From Alphaproteobacteria bacterium (GTDB lineage Bacteria > Pseudomonadota > Alphaproteobacteria > Micropepsales > Micropepsaceae): 47,839 nucleotides of DNA. Below are positions 43,237-47,839 of the stretch, piece after piece. The translations under genes and the position numbers were made by a program. The stretch covers positions 1-47,839 of the forward strand of contig JAEUMK010000036.1 in assembly GCA_016792565.1 (NCBI GenBank), in the 5' to 3' direction. Numbering within the stretch: the stretch's first letter is position 1; each line of letters opens with the position of its first letter. The notes beneath the pieces were generated by a model. The model saw only the letters and a list, made by a program, of their open reading frames with translations. It had not been told where the DNA came from and searched no databases.

Positions 43237-45096
43237 CTACCTCGCGACGCGCAGGTTCGAGATCTCGACCGCGATCTGGCGGAAGACCGTCTGGAGATCG
43301 CCGCCGTTGTCGGCCAGCTTGGCGTGCGCCGGGCTGGTCGCGCAGTTGGTCAGCACGTTCACGACATCGACGTTGTCGGAGATGTCGAAGCCCACCGTGT
43401 AGACGATGACGCCCTCGGCCTTCATGCCCGCGCACAGCGCCGCCGCCTGGGCGAACGGATCGCCGTTGGTGGCATTGCAGTTGATCTTGTCGTTGGCGGA
43501 GCCCGAGCCGGAGCCGGCGTCCGCGGCGATGACGCCGTTGCAGTAGGGGGTGTTGAACTCGCCGTCGGTCATCAGGACGGCGATCTTCAGCAGATCGTCG
43601 GCGCCGTAGGCGGCCGGCTGGCTTTCGGACGGCCAGAGATAGCCGAAATCCGGCGACAGCATGTACCAGCCCCAGGCGATGCCGATCTGGCCGGCGGTCG
43701 AACCGGCCGCCGCCAGGGCGTTGATCCGGCTGGTCAGCAGCGTCTTGTCGGTGGTCAGCGGCACGATGGTGCTGGCCAGGCAGGTATTGCCCGAGGGCGC
43801 CGGATAGACGCGGCCGAGGAAGCGCGTGCTCGGCGCGGCGTCGGTGTATTCATCGCCGCCGACGCGCTCGCTGACGCAGGTGCTGATCCGGTGGACGCGG
43901 GTGGCGGCGCTGGCGTTGGTGAAGCGGAAATACTCGCAGCCCGCGACCGTGCAATGGGCGGCGCCGCCCGAGCTGTAGGTGCCGTAGTTGGCGCCGATCG
44001 CCCCGGCCAGCGAGAAGGTGGTCGCCGTCCGGTTGGCGACCGTGAAGGTCGTGTTGGCGGCGCTGTTGATCTGCGTGCCGGTGCCGGTGGCGCCGGTGAT
44101 GAAGATGTTGTCGCCGTTGTTGAAGGCGTGCGCGGCGCTGGTCGTCACCACCATGCCGCAGTCCGAGACGAGACACCGCCTGATCGTACCGCCCGAGGAG
44201 TAGCTCGTATAGCCTGAACCGTTGACGCCGTTCAGGCGGAAGCGGTTCGCGTCGACGCGGGTGATCGTATAGGCGCGATTGTTGATCTGCGTCATGCCGC
44301 TGACGCCGCTGATATAGACGAACTGGCCGGTGCTGAAGCCGTGGGCGTTCGAGGTGATGACCACGGGATTGGCCCGGGTCGCGCCGGTGATGGTCTTCGA
44401 CGATCCGGTCGTCCACGCCGTCGAGGCGATCGAGGCGGGCGCGGCGACCGGGCCGCGTACGGCGTCGGCGTAGGCGCCGACGTTCACGGCGTTCGCATAG
44501 GGAATGAGCGCCAGCTTGGAATATTGCGGGTCCGACGAGGACTGGCCGTCCCAGACCACGATGTCGACGAGGTCGGCGGCGGCGGTCTTCAGGTCCGCGA
44601 TGCGCGAGCCGGCCATCGAGCCCGTCACGTCGAGAACCAGCGAGACCTCCAGGCTGTTCGAACTGCGCCGGACTTCGGCTTCCGCCGTCACCGACAGCTC
44701 GTTGTAGCCGATGATGCCCATGATCAGCGTATCGACGGTGGCGTCGGCGGCGACCACGACCGCGTCGTCGCCGTACTGGATGCGCAGGGCGCTCGGGCGG
44801 CCGATCTCGTCGTCGGGATAATTGGCGAGGAAGTAGGCGTTCGCCTTGGCGGTGACCTCCGCCGAGGTCAGGCCGACCTGGCCGCCGAGAGCCAGCGCCG
44901 TCGCATCGAGCGCCGACGACAGGCGGTTCTTGACCAGAAGGGCGCGGCTGAAGTCGACCGCGAGGCCGCCGAAGGCGAAGAACGGGATCGCCGCCAGGCC
45001 GAACATCATGGCGATATTGCCGGCGCGGTTGCGGCGGAACCGTCCCAGGAAGGACGGACCGACGCCAAGGCGGCGAATGAACGGCAGAAGGCTCAT
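43237..45096 (-). CDS. tadG: TadG-like von Willebrand factor A protein with inserted beta repeats
   Basis: A 619-residue protein. An N-terminal TadE/TadG-type segment (RNRAGNIAMMFGLAAIPFFA, membrane helix about 28-50) is followed by a vWA domain whose metal site begins LDVTGSMAGS (155-164, DxTxS) and resumes at VLMTDGEFN (508-515) and VIVYTVGFD. Between them, residues about 228-385 hold two tandem repeats resembling phage-type FCCH beta repeats, each with a YSSGG end and followed by a cysteine. It is presumably anchored in the inner membrane facing the periplasm as a minor Tad component or adhesin. GGGGAG precedes the ATG at 45096. It is divergent from tadE. Confidence 0.9.
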   Translation of the reverse strand: MSLLPFIRRLGVGPSFLGRFRRNRAGNIAMMFGLAAIPFFAFGGLAVDFSRALLVKNRLSSALDATALALGGQVGLTSAEVTAKANAYFLANYPDDEIGRPSALRIQYGDDAVVVAADATVDTLIMGIIGYNELSVTAEAEVRRSSNSLEVSLVLDVTGSMAGSRIADLKTAAADLVDIVVWDGQSSSDPQYSKLALIPYANAVNVGAYADAVRGPVAAPASIASTAWTTGSSKTITGATRANPVVITSNAHGFSTGQFVYISGVSGMTQINNRAYTITRVDANRFRLNGVNGSGYTSYSSGGTIRRCLVSDCGMVVTTSAAHAFNNGDNIFITGATGTGTQINSAANTTFTVANRTATTFSLAGAIGANYGTYSSGGAAHCTVAGCEYFRFTNASAATRVHRISTCVSERVGGDEYTDAAPSTRFLGRVYPAPSGNTCLASTIVPLTTDKTLLTSRINALAAAGSTAGQIGIAWGWYMLSPDFGYLWPSESQPAAYGADDLLKIAVLMTDGEFNTPYCNGVIAADAGSGSGSANDKINCNATNGDPFAQAAALCAGMKAEGVIVYTVGFDISDNVDVVNVLTNCATSPAHAKLADNGGDLQTVFRQIAVEISNLRVAR

Positions 45097-45346
45097 CGGA
45101 CAGGCTCCCCGAATGCGGCGGGGCCGAAGGGAGGCCGCGCCGACTGTTCTCTTTACAAGGGTGCGGTGAACGAAAAGTAAAAGATAAAATTCGATGTAAT
45201 ATGGATTAGATCGTGTTTTACGCAACTTTGAATGGCATTGAAGATGGTAATGGTGACCGGATGTTAGAGTTAATCCAAATAAACTAAAGACAAGACGCTT
45301 TCTTTTATTGTATTGATCCGGCGTTTATTGGGGGACATCGACTCTC
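45097..45346. promoter_or_regulatory. A/T-rich divergent promoter region of tadG and tadE
   Basis: No gene fits here. Bases about 45175-45325 are strikingly A/T-rich against the GC-rich flanks, with runs such as AAAAGATAAAATT and TTTCTTTTATTG. This suits a divergent promoter region or a site for nucleoid proteins. No confident -35/-10 pair could be assigned. Confidence 0.45.
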
Positions 45347-45916
45347 ATGGCTTGGCGGATCGGAAAACGGACACCTCGCGGGCGACGCCTGCTGCGCGAT
45401 ACGCGCGGCTCGGCGGCGGTCGAATTCGCGATGCTGGCGCCGGCCTTCTTCGGCCTGCTCTTCTCGATGTTCGAGATCGGCATCACCTACACGGCCGACG
45501 CGCTGCTGCAGGACGCCATCAACGACACCGCGCGCATGATCCGCACCGGCCAGGCGCAGGGCGCCGGCATGACGCGGCAGCAGTTCCGCGACGAGGTCTG
45601 CGACCGCGTCGACGTGCTGCTGGCCTGCGACCAGCGCCTCCAGATCGACGTGCGGACGTTCAACCGCTTCGCCAACGCCCAGTTCGAGGACCCGCTCGAC
45701 GGCAACGGCAATTTCCGCGACGACTTCCGCTACGACCCCGGCACCGCCTGCTCGATCGTCGTGGTCCGCGGCTTCTACGCCTGGAGCCCGATCACGCCGG
45801 GGCTCGGCGAGTTCATGGCGACCATGAGCGGCGGCGAGCACCTGATCCAGGTGACGGCCGCGATCCGCAACGAACCGTACGCGTCCGGCCAGTCCGGCTG
45901 CGCGAGCCTCGGGTGA
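45347..45916 (+). CDS. tadE: TadE family pseudopilin
   Basis: A 189-residue protein. A basic leader ends in DTRG (Gly21), followed by SAAVEFAMLAPAFFGLLF, the TadE prepilin-like helix with Glu26 at mature position 5. The rest is a periplasmic domain of about 140 residues with three or four cysteines (DEVC, LLAC, GTAC, SGC). It should be processed by CpaA and act as a minor pilin or assembly factor. A second, similar gene follows after 26 bases. Confidence 0.93.
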   Translation: MAWRIGKRTPRGRRLLRDTRGSAAVEFAMLAPAFFGLLFSMFEIGITYTADALLQDAINDTARMIRTGQAQGAGMTRQQFRDEVCDRVDVLLACDQRLQIDVRTFNRFANAQFEDPLDGNGNFRDDFRYDPGTACSIVVVRGFYAWSPITPGLGEFMATMSGGEHLIQVTAAIRNEPYASGQSGCASLG

Positions 45917-45942
45917 GTCCCGTCATGGGCAGGGGAACGACG

Positions 45943-46518
45943 ATGTCTTCTCGCATTCAATCGGCGGCGATCGGCCTGCTGGCCGGCTTCGGCGGCCTGG
46001 TGCGCCGCCTGCGCGCCGACCGCTCGGGGCTCTCGGCGATCGAGTTCGCGCTGATCGCGCCCTTGATGCTGACCTGCCTGGTCGGGTCGGTCGAGGTCTC
46101 CAACGGCATGCTGGCCAGCCGCAAGGTGACGCAGACCACCTCGACCATCGCCGACCTCGTGTCGCAGGCGACGGCGGTGACGAACAACGACATCGCCGAC
46201 GTCTTCGCCGCCGGGCTCGCCGTGATGCAGCCGATCGACGCCTCGGCGATGCGCATGCGCATCACCTGTATCGAGGCCGACATCAACGGCGTGACGCGGG
46301 TGGCGTGGAGCGACGGGCGCAACATGCCGCCACGGGGAGTGGGAACGGCCATCACGGTCCCGGGCGGCATCGTGCCGCCGGGCGGCGGGCTGATCTTCGC
46401 CGAGATCGAGCTCAACTATGTTTCGAATTTCGGCCGCTTCCTCACCGAGGGCATCACGATCACCGACCGCTTCTACCTGCGGCCCCGCCGCTCGGTGACG
46501 GTGACGCGGATTTCGTAA
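45943..46518 (+). CDS. TadE/TadF-like pseudopilin
   Basis: A 191-residue protein. A longer basic leader ends RADRSG (Gly29), then LSAIEFALIAPLMLTCLVGS with Glu34 at mature position 5, the prepilin-like signature. The periplasmic part includes SRKVTQTTSTIADLVSQA, typical of TadF-like proteins. It probably is processed by CpaA and partners TadE. AGGGGA precedes the ATG at 45943; an ATG at 45925 is also in frame. It lies directly downstream of tadE on the same strand. Confidence 0.88.
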   Translation: MSSRIQSAAIGLLAGFGGLVRRLRADRSGLSAIEFALIAPLMLTCLVGSVEVSNGMLASRKVTQTTSTIADLVSQATAVTNNDIADVFAAGLAVMQPIDASAMRMRITCIEADINGVTRVAWSDGRNMPPRGVGTAITVPGGIVPPGGGLIFAEIELNYVSNFGRFLTEGITITDRFYLRPRRSVTVTRIS

Positions 46519-46583
46519 GGCGCGGCCCTGCCGCGCGCCTGCTCTGCCGGACGCCAACACGGCCTTGTGAGCGGGAAACGGGG

Positions 46584-46599
46584 TTTACGGGACCTTAAC
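46584..46599 (+). promoter_or_regulatory. Near-consensus CtrA box upstream of the secreted unknown
   Basis: TTTA-CGGGACC-TTAAC differs from TTAA-N7-TTAAC by one base. It lies about 100 bases before the next ATG and 65 bases after the tadF-like stop. Confidence 0.45.
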
Positions 46600-46697
46600 G
46601 CGCGGCGCGGCACACACGGCAGGTCACGGACGGCTCGCTCGGGCGGGCCGAACCTGTTATGCACCGGCCTCTGGACCGGGTGTGTTCGCGAGGAAAT

Positions 46698-47372
46698 ATG
46701 GCTCTCAAAACCCGCGCCTTGGCCGCCTTCGCGGCGGCCTGTCTGTCGGCGGCTTTCCCGATGGCGAACGCCGCGGTGGCCGCCAAGGCCGAGGCGGCCT
46801 GCGTCAAGGGCCCGGACGAGGTCGCCTTGCAGATGCGCACCGTGCAGACCGATCTCATGGTCGCGGCGCTCTCGTGCAGCGCCTCGGCCCGCTACAACGA
46901 ATTCGTCAAGGCGAACCAGCCCGTGCTGATGTCGGCGCATGGCCAGCTCTCGAAGTTCTTCGACAAGAAGCGCGGCGGCCAGAAGGCGCTGAACGCCTTC
47001 ATCACCAAGCTCGCCAACGATTCCTCCAAACGCAGCGTCGCCGACATCGCGCGCTTCTGCCAGGAGACCGGCTGGCTCTACGACGCGATCCTCAGCCCGA
47101 CGCGCGGCGATCTCGTCGCCTTCATCGGCCCGCTGCTGGTCGCCCAGCGGCACGGCTTCCAGTCCTGCGAGCCGCGCCCGTCCTATCTGGTCCTCGGCCC
47201 CACCGGACCGACCGAGGTCGCCGCCGCGACGCCGGCGCCGGCCGCTGCCCCGGCCGCCGCACCTGCCGCCGCACCCGCCGCTGCCCCTGCCTCGGCTCCC
47301 GCCGCCGCGCCGGCGGCCGTGGCCGGCGTGCCGACACCCCTGCCGAAGCCGGCGGTCGTCGCCTCGCGCTGA
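46698..47372 (+). CDS. Secreted four-cysteine protein with Ala/Pro tail, unknown function
   Basis: A 224-residue protein. A signal peptide (about residues 1-25) precedes a helical domain with four cysteines at 35, 60, 121 and 157, matching conserved alphaproteobacterial proteins of unknown function (CVKGPDEVALQMRTVQTDL, VAALSCSASARYNEFV). The C-terminal ~50 residues are an Ala/Pro repeat ending KPAVVASR. It may be a periplasmic partner of the Tad system because of its place after tadE/tadF, but this is inference. GAGGAA precedes the ATG at 46698. Confidence 0.82.
   Translation: MALKTRALAAFAAACLSAAFPMANAAVAAKAEAACVKGPDEVALQMRTVQTDLMVAALSCSASARYNEFVKANQPVLMSAHGQLSKFFDKKRGGQKALNAFITKLANDSSKRSVADIARFCQETGWLYDAILSPTRGDLVAFIGPLLVAQRHGFQSCEPRPSYLVLGPTGPTEVAAATPAPAAAPAAAPAAAPAAAPASAPAAAPAAVAGVPTPLPKPAVVASR
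47221..47325. repeat. Imperfect Ala/Pro-coding repeat tract
   Basis: Units around GCCGCCGCACCC recur and encode APAA-type repeats in the tail of the secreted four-cysteine protein. The copies differ in third positions, so this is an old coding repeat. Confidence 0.7.
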
Positions 47373-47487
47373 AATCCGGGCCGGGCGGCCCCGAAGCCCT
47401 TCCTCTGCCGATGGGCCGCGCCCTGCGGCCATGCCGTCATGCAAATGCACGCAACGCGCATGATCTCGCCCTCACGGCCGGGCCTGA

Positions 47488-47593
47488 CCTGGAGCCCTTT
47501 CCGTTCCGATGAAATCGGAACGGGGCTCCAGGCTCTTGATTGAGCATCGTCTTTTTGAAGAACCGGCATCCACGTCTTCGGATGTTGCTCTAG
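47488..47593. repeat. REP-like intergenic hairpin element
   Basis: A long inverted repeat (CCTGGAGCCC...GGGGCTCCAGG, inner arms CCGTTCCGAT/ATCGGAACGG around GAA, 47488-47532) is followed by CTTGATTGAGCATCG, then AACCGGCATCCAC, and ends TTGCTCTAG. This layout resembles the repeated elements found many times in rhizobial genomes. The rest of the 47373-47696 gap shows no gene; only a terminator lies at its right end. Confidence 0.65.
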
Positions 47594-47641
47594 CCATAAG
47601 GAAAGAAGGCGCGATCCGCTATGAACGGCTTCGCTCCAGCA

Positions 47642-47671
47642 GCAAAAAGGGCGGCCCATCGGGCCGCCCTT
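47642..47671 (-). terminator. Intrinsic terminator after the OmpA-family gene
   Basis: AAGGGCGGCCC and GGGCCGCCCTT form an 11-bp stem with an ATC loop. On the minus strand it is followed by TTTTTGCTGC. It lies 25 bases after the stop of the partial gene. Confidence 0.88.
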
Positions 47672-47696
47672 GCCGCATCCTCCGTGGGGAGGCTGA

Positions 47697-47839
47697 TTAC
47701 ATCGCCGAGCCGGTCAGGTCGATCGTCGCGCGGCGGTTCTGCGGCTCCTTCACGCCGGGGCCGGTCGGAACCAGCGGCTCGCTGAAGCCCTTGCCCGAGG
47801 TCGAAACCACGTCGCCGGGGACGCCGTTGGCGACGAGAC
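47697..47839 (-). CDS. OmpA-family protein, C-terminal part (cut by the window edge)
   Basis: The last 46 residues of a minus-strand gene are visible, read from 47839 to a TAA at 47697-47699. They include GKGFSEPLVPTGPGVKEPQN and then NRRATIDLTGSAM, the C-terminal segment of OmpA/MotB-type peptidoglycan-binding domains, with the NRR motif. The protein is probably outer-membrane or periplasmic and wall-bound. Its N-terminus and full size lie outside the window. A strong terminator follows. Confidence 0.85.
   Translation of the reverse strand, partial: LVANGVPGDVVSTSGKGFSEPLVPTGPGVKEPQNRRATIDLTGSAM

Noticed and set aside
47221-47325. CRISPR-like or satellite array
   Set aside because: The units are short, imperfect and in frame, with no spacers; this is a coding Ala/Pro tract.

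Overview
The window reads as the chromosome of a high-GC alphaproteobacterium, most likely in or near the Rhizobiales/Hyphomicrobiales. The reasons are strong G/C bias in third codon positions, gene orders typical of that group (ffs-dnaX-ybaB-recR; rpmH-rnpA-yidD-yidC-engB-argB; def-fmt-truA-dapE; dapD beside a HAD pyrimidine nucleotidase), a CpaA-F style Tad pilus locus, and TTAA-N7-TTAA boxes that match the CtrA consensus. The genus cannot be read from the sequence. No prophage, CRISPR array, insertion sequence or origin was seen.

Layout. 1-3.5 kb: tRNA-Arg(ACG) on the minus strand, then an overlapping operon of a VTT-type membrane protein, a sensor histidine kinase and glucokinase. 3.5-7.5 kb: a membrane-anchored cytochrome c, kdsB-pheA, a cytochrome c lipoprotein and nudC. 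7.6-10.6 kb: SRP RNA, dnaX, ybaB, recR and a micro membrane protein. 10.8-12.6 kb: a DUF1993 protein, a tyrosine phosphatase-like protein and a secreted unknown. 12.7-17.2 kb: the rpmH to argB block. 17.2-23.7 kb: a hydroxyacid dehydrogenase, def-fmt-truA, murI, dapE and an SDR/monooxygenase pair. 23.8-28 kb: a serine hydrolase, dapD, a HAD nucleotidase and a DUF2336 protein. 28-32.5 kb: an NlpC/P60 peptidase, a MarR regulator, an M17 aminopeptidase, a GST and a TAXI-type binding protein.

32.7-47.4 kb is the most distinctive part: a complete Tad/Flp pilus locus. The main minus-strand operon runs cpaA-cpaB-cpaC-cpaD-cpaE-cpaF-tadB-tadC. The TPR lipoprotein TadD converges on it. The Flp pilin has its own minus-strand unit ending in a strong terminator. 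A stand-alone periplasmic protein resembling the CpaC N-terminal domain is divergent from flp. A TadG-like von Willebrand protein is divergent from tadE and a tadF-like gene. A secreted four-cysteine unknown with an Ala/Pro tail follows. CpaA would process the Flp, TadE and TadF prepilin-like leaders; CpaF with TadB/TadC would drive assembly; CpaC with CpaD/TadD would form the outer-membrane channel; and CpaE would position the machine. CtrA-like boxes upstream of cpaA, the DUF2336 gene and the secreted unknown suggest cell-cycle control.

The points most worth a second look are two phage-style FCCH-like beta repeats inserted inside the TadG von Willebrand domain, the CtrA boxes, a REP-like hairpin element at 47.5 kb, and a 12-bp minisatellite that encodes the start of the HAD nucleotidase. 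The right edge cuts an OmpA-family gene.
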